DNA from: Ascidiaceihabitans sp.
GTDB lineage: Bacteria > Pseudomonadota > Alphaproteobacteria > Rhodobacterales > Rhodobacteraceae
Assembly: GCA_028248455.1 (NCBI GenBank)
Contig: JAOKHV010000008.1
Location: 1 to 64,000 of the forward strand
Reading direction: 5' to 3'
DNA length: 64,000 nt
In this document: positions 38,377 through 47,103 of the stretch, piece by piece
Layout: each line of letters opens with the position of its first letter
Position numbering within the stretch: the first letter of the stretch is position 1
Notes under the pieces: model-generated
Told to the model about the DNA's origin: nothing
Database searches by the model: none
What the model saw: the letters and a program-made list of their open reading frames with translations, nothing else
Made by a program: the position numbers and the translations under genes

Positions 38377-39480
38377 CTATGACCGTTTTAAAGACGTCGC
38401 TCCAATCTGTGCCAGCGTGGTGCTGGTTTCGTCGCGCAAGACATCCCAAAGACGTTGCAACCCTTCCTCGCCGCCCGCTGCGATTGCGAATTGTAGGATG
38501 CGCCCTAAGAATGTAAAATCAGCGCCTTGATCGTATGCTTTTACCACGTCTTCGCCACTGCGCAGTCCTGAGTCAAAGAACAGTGGGAAATCAGGTCCAA
38601 CCGCTTTGCGAATGGCAGGTAGAACTGAAATTGGTGATGGGGCGCTGTCTAGTTGTCGGGCACCGTGGCTGGATACTTGGACAGCATCTATGCCAGCATC
38701 CCGCAGCATGACCGCATCCTCAGCATCCAACACACCCTTAACGACCAAGTTGCCGGGCCACATATCGCGCAGTTGGGCAAGCGTGTCCCAGTTGGCGCGT
38801 GCGCGGCTTTCTGTGCGGTCAAAGGAATATCCGAGCATGTCAAAGTTCGCCATTTCAGGGCGGCCTTTGAACAGCGTAGTCAAGGACCAGCGCGGGTGCA
38901 GTGCAAAATCGACGAATTGTTTGGGGCCAATACGGAATGGCATTGTAAAACCGTGGCGCAGTTCACGAGGGCGCCGGCCAACTTCGGCAACGTCTACGGT
39001 GAGGACGATAGTTTGATAGCCAGCAGCTTTGGCGCGTTCGACCAGTTTGAAAGTCCCAACGCCGTCACCACTGAAATACAGTTGGAACCATGCGTTACCC
39101 TCAGCTGCTTCGATCAATGGCTCCATCGCGGTAGATGCGACTGTGGATACGCCTAACGGCACGTTTTTACGCGCGGCAAGGCGCGCCAGCATAAGGTCGG
39201 CACCAGCGCCTGAAAGGTTGCACATGCCCATCGGGCTAATGCCAAAGGGTGCGTTGGTCTTTTGACCGAATACTGAGGATGTGAGATCGCGCTTACTGAC
39301 GTCGCGAAGTATGCGAGGCCGCAAGGTCAAAGCGTCAAAGGCAGCGCGATTACGTGCTGCCCCTGTTTCACGCCCTGCGGCCCCGTCAATGTAGTCGAAC
39401 ACCATCCAAGGAAGGCGGCGCTGGGCAATCCGGCGTGCGTCTTCGCTTGAATGAATGTTCATTGTCATCTTAGCTGGCAA
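38377..39480 (-). CDS. FMN-dependent alpha-hydroxy acid dehydrogenase; candidate sulfolactate dehydrogenase (SlcD-like)
   Basis: LldD family: 'RRLPWMVFDYIDGAAGRETGAARNRAAFDALTLRPRIL', 'QVSSHGARQLDSAPSPISVLPAI', 'FFDSGLRSGEDVVKAYDQGADFTFLGR'; overlaps comE. Confidence 0.92.
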   Translation of the reverse strand: MPAKMTMNIHSSEDARRIAQRRLPWMVFDYIDGAAGRETGAARNRAAFDALTLRPRILRDVSKRDLTSSVFGQKTNAPFGISPMGMCNLSGAGADLMLARLAARKNVPLGVSTVASTAMEPLIEAAEGNAWFQLYFSGDGVGTFKLVERAKAAGYQTIVLTVDVAEVGRRPRELRHGFTMPFRIGPKQFVDFALHPRWSLTTLFKGRPEMANFDMLGYSFDRTESRARANWDTLAQLRDMWPGNLVVKGVLDAEDAVMLRDAGIDAVQVSSHGARQLDSAPSPISVLPAIRKAVGPDFPLFFDSGLRSGEDVVKAYDQGADFTFLGRILQFAIAAGGEEGLQRLWDVLRDETSTTLAQIGATSLKRS

Positions 39481-40024
39481 CCGCTGTCATAAAGCGATCG
39501 CGGATCACGACAGGGTCTTTGGTGATGACAGGTAGCTTGATGTTGCCACTGTCACATTTGGACACAATGATCGTCATCTTCTTGCTGTCGAGTGCTGCTT
39601 GTAAAACCTTGCCGGTATCGACGTCCTGACACTCAACAACATTCTCACAACCACAGGCTTTCGCCACTGCTGTCAGGGATGTTTTCATGCCAGCGTATGT
39701 TGGCTGGTCACCCGTTGAGCCGTAAGAGCCGTTGTCGATGATCAACAGAATGTAGTTGTCAGCAACGTTGTTGGCGATTGTGGGCAAGGTACCAAGGTTG
39801 GTCAAAACAGAACCATCACCATCAATTGAGATAACAGTTTTGTCTTGCGACAAAGCAAGGCCAAGACCGATGGATGAAGACAGACCCATGGTGCCCAACA
39901 TGTAGAAGTTGGTTGGCTGATCATCGATCATGTGTAGTTCTTGGCTTGGGAGGCCGATGTTGCAAACGACCAATTGGTCACGAAGGATTGGCGCGATTTC
40001 GCGCAGGATTTCAGAACGTATCAT
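39470..40024 (-). CDS. comE: Sulfopyruvate decarboxylase beta subunit
   Basis: 'GTMGLSSSIGLGLALSQDKTVISIDGDGSVLTNLGTLPTIANNVADNYILLIIDNGSYGSTGDQPTY' ThDP domain. Start set at MIRSEIL, ATGA-overlapping comD. Confidence 0.9.
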   Translation of the reverse strand: MIRSEILREIAPILRDQLVVCNIGLPSQELHMIDDQPTNFYMLGTMGLSSSIGLGLALSQDKTVISIDGDGSVLTNLGTLPTIANNVADNYILLIIDNGSYGSTGDQPTYAGMKTSLTAVAKACGCENVVECQDVDTGKVLQAALDSKKMTIIVSKCDSGNIKLPVITKDPVVIRDRFMTAVAS

Positions 40025-40554
40025 TGGTCGCCGTAGCCTCCCCAGAAGGACGCATCCGTAAGGATCGCCACAGGTTTGTTGCACATGAATGTGTATTTCA
40101 GGATCGCATCGAGTTCGTCCGCATCAGCTTCTTTGTGGAAGTGATAGGTCGGGATGTTCAACTGGTTCAGCAATGCCTTTGTGTGCACAGCCATTTCGAC
40201 CTGACACGCCACTGGTTCACGCAGCTCGCCACGGTATGAAATCAGCATCGGAAGTGGCATGCGGTAAAACTGTGTCAGCGTCGCCAAGGTGTTGATTGTG
40301 ACACCGATTGCTGTGTTTTGCATGATGATTGCCGGGCGTTTGCCACCCATCCACGCACCAGCGCAAAGGCCCATGCCTTCGTCTTCTTTGTTCGCTGGAA
40401 TGTGAAAAATTTCTTCACGCTCTTCGACTTCTTCGATAACGCCGGCAAGCTGCTTGCAGGGCACCGTCGTGATGAATGAAACGTCGTTTGCGACGAGGTC
40501 ATCTACGATTTTTTTAGATATACTCACGGCTGAGTAAGCTCCTTTGATAAGCAA
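40021..40554 (-). CDS. comD: Sulfopyruvate decarboxylase alpha subunit
   Basis: 'NDVSFITTVPCKQLAGVIEEVEEREEIFHIPANKEDEGMGLCAGAWMGGKRPAIIMQNTAIGVTINTLATL'. Confidence 0.9.
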   Translation of the reverse strand: MLIKGAYSAVSISKKIVDDLVANDVSFITTVPCKQLAGVIEEVEEREEIFHIPANKEDEGMGLCAGAWMGGKRPAIIMQNTAIGVTINTLATLTQFYRMPLPMLISYRGELREPVACQVEMAVHTKALLNQLNIPTYHFHKEADADELDAILKYTFMCNKPVAILTDASFWGGYGDQ

Positions 40555-40571
40555 CCAAATGGGTTGCGGGA

Positions 40572-41561
40572 TTAAGTATGAGGATTAAGGATGATCTTTG
40601 GCGCGGCGGTTAGGCCCGCGCGAATGTCTGAAAAGGCAGATGCTCCATCTGAAAGTGGGCGTTGTTCGGTCCAGTCCAAGGTGCCTAAGCGTCCGTCAAA
40701 GATGGCGGCTGCAGTATCGTGAAAATCCTGGGCTGTGTAGGTGTATGTACCAATGAAGGTGATCTCTTGCAGGGTCATGCGACGTACATCTAAACCACCT
40801 GTGCCTTCGCCCAAGCCGATGTGCCCAATTACGCCACCGGGGCGCGTATGTGCAGATGCTGTTTCGCGTGTCGCTGCGTAGCCCACGCCGTCGATAACCA
40901 GATCGAACATTGCATCTGCTGACAGGTCATCGGGTGAAATAGCCGTTTGGCCGCATTGCTTGTTCAACACATCACGGCGCAACGCGTTTGGTTCCACAAT
41001 TGTTACGTCGCTAACGCCTTGGGCCGACAATGATAGGGCTGCACCCAGGCCAATGGCACCACCACCGATTACAAGCGCAGTTTTCGCCGAACCGCTCAAC
41101 GCCTCTTTGGCAAGTCTCACAGTATGCCAGCCGCAGGCGATGGGTTCCGCAAGGGACGCAGCATCTAGGGATACACGTTTTGGAACAGTCACAAGGTTCT
41201 CACCGCGCATCGCGATGAATTGCGTAAACGCACCTTCGCGCGGCGGCATGGAAATGATCATTCGTTCTGGACACAGGTTGTCACGACCAGATTTACAGGC
41301 AGGGCATGTGCCACATGTGACCAACGGATTGACGGTTACGCGCTCGCCATCACGCGGGCCACCGACAATAACGCCTGCTGCCTCATGCCCTAGGATCAAT
41401 GGGGCAGGGCGGCGATCATCATGGCCAAGGTATGCATGCATATCAGAACCACAGACACCAACCGACATTACCTTGATCAGGTGTTGATCGGCCTCAGGTG
41501 TTGGATCAGGGACATCGCGGAAATCCAGTTTTTCAGGGCCGTCATAAACCAATGCTTTCAT
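40572..41561 (-). CDS. Zinc-dependent alcohol dehydrogenase (HpsO/HpsP candidate)
   Basis: 'GVCGSDMHAYLGHDDRRPAPLILGHEAAGVIVGG', 'VTCGTCPACKSGRDNLC'. Confidence 0.92.
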   Translation of the reverse strand: MKALVYDGPEKLDFRDVPDPTPEADQHLIKVMSVGVCGSDMHAYLGHDDRRPAPLILGHEAAGVIVGGPRDGERVTVNPLVTCGTCPACKSGRDNLCPERMIISMPPREGAFTQFIAMRGENLVTVPKRVSLDAASLAEPIACGWHTVRLAKEALSGSAKTALVIGGGAIGLGAALSLSAQGVSDVTIVEPNALRRDVLNKQCGQTAISPDDLSADAMFDLVIDGVGYAATRETASAHTRPGGVIGHIGLGEGTGGLDVRRMTLQEITFIGTYTYTAQDFHDTAAAIFDGRLGTLDWTEQRPLSDGASAFSDIRAGLTAAPKIILNPHT

Positions 41562-42319
41562 TTCGCTGTATATCCTCCGTCAACCATAAGGACTTGCCCC
41601 GTTACAAATGCTGATGCGTCAGAGCATAAAAACAAGAGTGGGCCATCAATATCTTCGAGCTTACCATTGCGCCCAACGCAGGTTTGGGCAGCATTGCGTG
41701 CCGCACGTTCTGGATCAGCAAACACTGGCCCAGTGAGTTCCGTTGCAAAAAAACCCGGTCCAATCGCATTTGCGTTGATGCCATTACCAGACCAACTTTC
41801 GGCCATTGCGCGGGTCAACTGGCCAATACCTGCTTTGGATGCACCATAACTAAGGCCGGCAGGGAACGCGCGTGTGGTTTGAAGCGATGCAAAGTTCACA
41901 ATGCGTCCCCAACCTTTGGCCTTCATGTGTGGGATCAACGCTTGGGTCAAAAAGAAGGGTGCCGCAAGGTTCAGATTCATCGTGACGTCCCAGCCCTCGG
42001 CGGTCACATCATCAGCCGTCTCACGGGTGTTAATTCCCGCTGCATGCACGATAATGTCAGGTGCGCCAAAGGGTTCTGCGATCCGTGCTGCAATCTCGCT
42101 TATCTGATCACGTTGCGACAGGTCCGCCGCGACAGTTGCAGCGTTTGCGCCTGTCGCTTCTGCCCATGCTGTTAGAGCGTCGGCGCGGCGTGCAACGCCA
42201 ACCACCTTTGCACCAGCAGTCACCAAAGCGATGGCCGCCTGTTGACCAAGGCCAGCACTGGCCCCAGTCACACAGGCCACACGGCCTGTCAGGTCAAACA
42301 TTTGGGCAACGTTACTCAT
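41558..42319 (-). CDS. SDR-family oxidoreductase (HpsO/HpsP candidate)
   Basis: 'VACVTGASAGLGQQAAIAL', 'SYGASKAGIGQLTRAMA', 'FVTGQVLMVDGGYTAK'. Confidence 0.93.
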   Translation of the reverse strand: MSNVAQMFDLTGRVACVTGASAGLGQQAAIALVTAGAKVVGVARRADALTAWAEATGANAATVAADLSQRDQISEIAARIAEPFGAPDIIVHAAGINTRETADDVTAEGWDVTMNLNLAAPFFLTQALIPHMKAKGWGRIVNFASLQTTRAFPAGLSYGASKAGIGQLTRAMAESWSGNGINANAIGPGFFATELTGPVFADPERAARNAAQTCVGRNGKLEDIDGPLLFLCSDASAFVTGQVLMVDGGYTAK

Positions 42320-43628
42320 TACCAGTCAAATCGAATGTTTCGTCAGGGAAGTATTTTTCTAAACGAACATCTGCAGCCCGCGCGTGCCCTTCCATGCCCT
42401 CAAGGCGTGAAATGCGAGCTGTCGCCTCAGCAATGCGTTTTGAACCATCGCGTGTTGTGCGCTGCCACGTCACGATTTTCATGTATTTGTGGACAGATAA
42501 ACCGCCTGTGTATCCAGCGGCACCAGATGTTGGCAGAACGTGGTTCGTGCCAGACGCTTTGTCGCCGTAAGAAACGGTGGTTTCTTCACCCAAGAACAGT
42601 GAGCCATAGCAGCTAAGACGATCCAACCACCAATCCAGATCTTCGGCCTGAACAGTCAGGTGCTCCGGTGCATATTCGTCAGATACAGCGGCCATTTCTT
42701 GGCGGTCTGCACATAGGATCACTTCGGCATAATCGCGCCATGCTGCAAAGGCATTTTCTCGGTTTAACTCTGGTAGGTCGTCAATCAAAGCAGGAACACG
42801 GGCCATGACATCTTTGGCCAATGTGCTGTCATCGGTGATTAACCAGACAGGAGAGTTATAACCGTGCTCTGCTTGAGACACCAAATCGGTCGCAACGATA
42901 TGTGGGTCAGCCGTTTTGTCCGCTAGTATCAAGCTGTCAGTTGGACCCGCAATCATATCGATGCCAACGCGACCAAATAGAATACGCTTTGCTTCTGCTA
43001 CAAACTGATTGCCGGGACCAACAAGGATGTTGGCTTTTGGCAGGCCAAACAAACCGTAGGTCATTGCCGCAATACCTTGGACGCCACCAAGAGCCATAAT
43101 TGTATCAGCACCACAGATGTGTGCCGCGTAAACGATCGCTGGTGCAACGCCCACGCCGGGACGTGGCGGGGACGTTGCAGTAATGTGGTTACATCCCGCA
43201 ACTTTTGCGGTTGTCACTGTCATGATTGCAGATGCAATGTGGCTGTAACGACCGCCGGGAACATAGCAACCTGCAGCTTCAACTGGGATCGCTTTTTGAC
43301 CTGCAATCATCCCCGGAACGATCTCGTATTTGATGTCGCTAACTGTGGTTTTTTGTGCTTCGGCGAAGCGACGTACGTTGTCGTGGGCGAATTGAATGTC
43401 TTCTTTCAGCTTTTGTGGAACTAGGTTACATGCCGCAGCGATCTCTTCATCCGTGAGGATAATATTGCCATCGTAGTTATCGAATTTTTTGGCGTACTCG
43501 CGTGCTTTTTCGTCACCGCCTTCGTTGATATCGTCCAGTATAGTCTGAACAATATCGTGCACATCAGATGCGCCTGACTGTGCAGTTAAAGTTGCTTTTT
43601 TAAGGTATTTTCTAGCCATGTTTTTCAT
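42312..43628 (-). CDS. hpsN: Histidinol dehydrogenase family; candidate sulfopropanediol 3-dehydrogenase HpsN
   Basis: 'CYVPGGRYSHIASAIMTVTTAKVAGCNHITATSPPRPGVGVAPAIVYAAHICGAD', 'DMIAGPTDSLILADKTADP', 'QAEHGYNSPVWLITDD'; in an operon with TRAP and comDE rather than his genes. Confidence 0.85.
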   Translation of the reverse strand: MKNMARKYLKKATLTAQSGASDVHDIVQTILDDINEGGDEKAREYAKKFDNYDGNIILTDEEIAAACNLVPQKLKEDIQFAHDNVRRFAEAQKTTVSDIKYEIVPGMIAGQKAIPVEAAGCYVPGGRYSHIASAIMTVTTAKVAGCNHITATSPPRPGVGVAPAIVYAAHICGADTIMALGGVQGIAAMTYGLFGLPKANILVGPGNQFVAEAKRILFGRVGIDMIAGPTDSLILADKTADPHIVATDLVSQAEHGYNSPVWLITDDSTLAKDVMARVPALIDDLPELNRENAFAAWRDYAEVILCADRQEMAAVSDEYAPEHLTVQAEDLDWWLDRLSCYGSLFLGEETTVSYGDKASGTNHVLPTSGAAGYTGGLSVHKYMKIVTWQRTTRDGSKRIAEATARISRLEGMEGHARAADVRLEKYFPDETFDLTGNE

Positions 43629-43631
43629 GCC

Positions 43632-45014
43632 TTACTTATAGATTTCTGGAAGTAACGTTGTGGAGATTGCTGGAACGAATGCGATTAATAAAACAACGAC
43701 CAACATGCACAAAACGAAAGGAATAGCTCGCCAAGCAATTTTTAGGATCGACTCGCCTGATATGCCAGAAACGACAAACAGGTTTAATCCAAGGGGGGGC
43801 GTAATAAACCCGACGCCCAGTGCAGTGATCATCATAATGCAGAACTGAATTTCATTCATACCGATGCTGTCCGATAATGGCTTAAGAATTGGAGCTAAGA
43901 TTACGATGTTTGGAGTGGTTTCCATTACACAGCCAGCAGCGATCAGGATGCCGATCATCATGAGGATGAGAATGGTCGGATTGTCGGTCATTGCTGTGGC
44001 CGTGGATACAAAACCCTGTGGAACTCCCATGATAGCAAGCGCTTGTGCCAATGGCAGTGAGAAAGCGATAATCGGTAATATGATCCCGTTGACCTTCGCA
44101 GAACTCATCAGCATAGCCGGAAAATCTGCAAGTTTAAGCGTACCAATAGTAAAGCCAATAATGATGGTGACCACTACCGCTGTTGCTCCAGCTTCAGTGG
44201 GAGTCAGACGACCTGAAAAGATGCCGTAAAAGATGATTGCGGGAACAATAAAAGCATACCAGCCCGATGCGAGTGCGTGGCGCAATTTGGAGAAGTATTC
44301 GGTTGCTGATAGATTGCCACCCCCTTCATAGCTGTAGATACGATTGACGATGATATTGGTGATTAGTATCGCAATAAGGATCGACAAACCTGGTATGATT
44401 GCTGCTAGGAATAGTGTGGAGGCAGAAATTCCAAGGATCAGACCTACGATTATATAGGCAATCGATGGTGGAATTAAAATTCCAGTACAAGCGCCTGCTG
44501 CAACTAGCGCGCAGGCATATGGGCGCGGGTAACCACTTTCAACCAACCGGTCGATAGTCATACGGCCCACTGCTGCAGCACCCGCAGCGTCGGAACCTGA
44601 AATTGCGGCAAACATACCACAGACTAAAACTGTCGCGGATCCGAATCCACCTTTTGCGAACTGTGTCAAAGCTTCGGCCACATTCAAAAACTTACGAGAT
44701 AGGCCTGTTCGTACGAGTATATCGCCGGTGAGTATAAACAGTGGAATGGCTGTTAGTGCGAAAGCGTCAATGCCGTGAAATAAGCTTTCACCCAATAGGG
44801 CCAAGGGCAAATCCCCGGCCATAAGTAACATCAACGTCGCCGCCACGCCGATGGAAGCCCATATAGGTACTGCCAATGCGCAAAGCAGAACAAATAGGAT
44901 TACAGGGATATAAAAATCCCATCCAAGGATTACAATTGTTTCTATAGGTCCAAAAAGCATGCCTCTGTCCTCAATCAAACAATTTGTCGCCTTCGTAGAC
45001 GGGGCTTCCGTCAC
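43632..45014 (-). CDS. TRAP transporter large permease (DctM), DHPS importer candidate
   Basis: Many TM segments; 'PLFILTGDILVRTGLSRKFLNVAEAL', 'GIGVGFITPPLGLNLFVVSGISGESILKIAWRAIPFVL'-type C-terminus. Confidence 0.93.
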   Translation of the reverse strand: MTEAPSTKATNCLIEDRGMLFGPIETIVILGWDFYIPVILFVLLCALAVPIWASIGVAATLMLLMAGDLPLALLGESLFHGIDAFALTAIPLFILTGDILVRTGLSRKFLNVAEALTQFAKGGFGSATVLVCGMFAAISGSDAAGAAAVGRMTIDRLVESGYPRPYACALVAAGACTGILIPPSIAYIIVGLILGISASTLFLAAIIPGLSILIAILITNIIVNRIYSYEGGGNLSATEYFSKLRHALASGWYAFIVPAIIFYGIFSGRLTPTEAGATAVVVTIIIGFTIGTLKLADFPAMLMSSAKVNGIILPIIAFSLPLAQALAIMGVPQGFVSTATAMTDNPTILILMMIGILIAAGCVMETTPNIVILAPILKPLSDSIGMNEIQFCIMMITALGVGFITPPLGLNLFVVSGISGESILKIAWRAIPFVLCMLVVVLLIAFVPAISTTLLPEIYK

Positions 45015-45483
45015 GAAGAGAGCTTATATCGCGCAAAAAAGACTGGGTAAGGCGAACAATCATAAGTGCAAAACCCAAAGGCACTGCCATGAAGAACCAC
45101 ACCATGGAAATACGAAGGCCATGACTGACCGATCCAAATTTCCAGGATACATGTACCGTTTCCCATGACCAGTAGAGTGCAATTGCTGCAACGATGAACA
45201 TCACGAAATCACCGAATATGTAAATAAGAGCTTTCACGCGCGGGCCAACGTAATGAATCAAAACATCAATTCGGATATGTACACGCTCTTTAACTGCCGC
45301 AGCCGCTCCGACCCATGCCAAATAAATGAACGAGTATCGTACAATTTCTTCACCCCATATCGAAGAGTAAGCGAAGATTTCACGGCGTAAGACCTCGATT
45401 GCCATAGTTAGCACAATCATTACGTAGAAGACTAAAAGCATCCATCGTTCGGCGTTCTTATCTAATTTATGAAGCAATCTCAT
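44971..45483 (-). CDS. TRAP transporter small permease (DctQ)
   Basis: 170 aa, 4 TM; 'RYSFIYLAWVGAAAAVKERVHIRIDVLIHYV', 'FMAVPLGFALMIVRL'. Confidence 0.93.
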   Translation of the reverse strand: MRLLHKLDKNAERWMLLVFYVMIVLTMAIEVLRREIFAYSSIWGEEIVRYSFIYLAWVGAAAAVKERVHIRIDVLIHYVGPRVKALIYIFGDFVMFIVAAIALYWSWETVHVSWKFGSVSHGLRISMVWFFMAVPLGFALMIVRLTQSFLRDISSLRDGSPVYEGDKLFD

Positions 45484-45564
45484 GAGAAACCTCTCTAGTG
45501 GACGCTGCCACTAGTGGTGGATTGAACGCGTCAGGATTAAATTTGTGTTTGATTTGACCTATGA

Positions 45565-45590
45565 GGCGCGCAGCAGTTTTGATGCGCGCC
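45565..45590 (-). promoter_or_regulatory. Intercistronic stem-loop between dctP and dctQ
   Basis: ggcgcgca...tgcgcgcc, perfect 8-bp arms in the 45483-45602 gap. Confidence 0.55.
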
Positions 45591-45601
45591 GATAGATTTA
45601 A

Positions 45602-46750
45602 TTAGGCATCATGGACATAGTAGCGTCCTTGGGTGCCCGCAGCTTCTTCAATCTTGGCGAAGGTGTCCATGGAACCTGCAAGATCTTTCTTAAAGCTGTC
45701 CCATTCGGATAGTTGGTATCCACCAACCGCTTGCCATTCAGCCAACTGGTCATCAGTCAATGAATGGAATTCTACGCCAGCTTTACGCAATTCTGCCATA
45801 GCGAAATTTCGCGCAGAAGGTACCTTGGCAAGGTTCTGTTGACGGGTGATTTCAGCCGCTTCCATGATGCCATCTTGAACATCAGAAGGCATAGAATTGA
45901 ACCATTCGAGGTTGCAGGAGTAAACCTGTGAGTCTGGCACTGCCTGTGTGAATGTTACGTGTGAAAGCAAGTCTTTGAAACCAAACACAAGTAACGCGCC
46001 AACAGATGGGTCGAGTGCGTCTGCAACACCTTGCGCAATTGCTGATGGTGTTTCACCCCATGCAACTGGTGTTGGGTTCGCGCCAACCATGCGGTAGTAT
46101 TGCTGCAACATTGCCGAACCAGGAACGCGAAATTTTACGCCGTCTAAATCACCGGGGGTCATCACAGCACCTGCTCCACCCTTACGGACAGCAACAACTC
46201 TTGGGTCAATGTTTACGTAGAACAATGCCTTGAAGCCAGCTGCCTCTACCTTTGGGTTCACTTCTCTTGCCCATACATCTGAATGTACAAGATTGGTGAA
46301 GCGTTGATTGGAGCCGCACAGGTAGGGCATGTTAATGAGGTCTACTACGCTTGCAAATGGTGCAAAGTTAGACAGCGAATGCTGTGCGGCCTGAATTGTA
46401 CCTGTTTGCACAGATTGCGCTAAAGCGCCGCCTGCACCAAGCTGACCACCAGGTGCCAGTTTTACGTAAACTTTTCCGTTTGTGGCATTTTGAATGTTTT
46501 CTTTTAGGTCTAACTGCATGATGGGATAGCTGCGTGTTGCTCCCAACACATAGGCGGTCGCTATTGTCATCACATGATCAGCGGCTTTTTCACGGTCGTT
46601 TTCTTCTTTTGCAGTTTGTGCTGTGGCTTCGGTTGACCATAACGATCCCGCAGCACCAGCTACTACGGCTGCTGTAAATGCTCCTGAGCTTGCTAATTTC
46701 AAGAAATTACGGCGCTCAACTGTTTTCACTTTTTTGATATCTTTGAACAA
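45602..46750 (-). CDS. TRAP transporter substrate-binding protein (DctP)
   Basis: Tat-like signal 'RRNFLKLASSGAFTAAVVAG'; 'GGALAQSVQTGTIQAAQHSLSNFAPF', 'DLDGVKFRVPGSAMLQQYYRMVGANPTPVAWGE'. Confidence 0.92.
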   Translation of the reverse strand: MFKDIKKVKTVERRNFLKLASSGAFTAAVVAGAAGSLWSTEATAQTAKEENDREKAADHVMTIATAYVLGATRSYPIMQLDLKENIQNATNGKVYVKLAPGGQLGAGGALAQSVQTGTIQAAQHSLSNFAPFASVVDLINMPYLCGSNQRFTNLVHSDVWAREVNPKVEAAGFKALFYVNIDPRVVAVRKGGAGAVMTPGDLDGVKFRVPGSAMLQQYYRMVGANPTPVAWGETPSAIAQGVADALDPSVGALLVFGFKDLLSHVTFTQAVPDSQVYSCNLEWFNSMPSDVQDGIMEAAEITRQQNLAKVPSARNFAMAELRKAGVEFHSLTDDQLAEWQAVGGYQLSEWDSFKKDLAGSMDTFAKIEEAAGTQGRYYVHDA

Positions 46751-46782
46751 TTTAGTGTCCTCCCTGGACGGTTACTGCAGCG

Positions 46783-46956
46783 CTATTTTTTAGCGTCAGC
46801 TTCTTTCTTTAGAATTGCGAATACGAATAATACTGCGGCACCTGACAAAACTAACATTTCGCCTATATCGTTGAGAAATGCAGAGTTGAAATAAGAACCA
46901 AGGCCAACATTTACACTGAAAACTGCAAATAATAGCATTGAAAGAAGTAATTGCAT
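46783..46956 (-). CDS. Small membrane protein (57 aa), not in ORF track
   Basis: MQLLLSMLLFAVFSVNVGLGSYFNSAFLNDIGEMLVLSGAAVLFVFAILKKEADAKK*; two hydrophobic segments, RBS-like 'cgaaaggccacagc' before ATG; just upstream of dctP. Confidence 0.72.
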   Translation of the reverse strand: MQLLLSMLLFAVFSVNVGLGSYFNSAFLNDIGEMLVLSGAAVLFVFAILKKEADAKK

Positions 46957-46995
46957 GCTGTGGCCTTTCGTAATCGTTGTCTCTAGTTTTTACAA

Positions 46996-47033
46996 TGTAA
47001 GCCTTTACAATATTAAAATGCAAGCGCTTACAT
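46996..47033. promoter_or_regulatory. Pair of LacI-family operator-like palindromes
   Basis: tgtaagcctttaca (46996-47009) and atgcaagcgcttacat (47018-47033), between the TRAP operon and a divergent LacI gene. Confidence 0.7.
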
Positions 47034-47103
47034 TGCTATTGCAGGGGTTTCATTTTTTTTATACACTTCCTATTGCATTAATAAGGCTAAAACTGGGCCG
47101 TGA

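Noticed and set aside
42312-43628. Histidine biosynthesis hisD
   Set aside because: Family fits, but context (TRAP transporter, SDR, ADH, comDE) argues for an HpsN-type role; no other his genes adjoin it.
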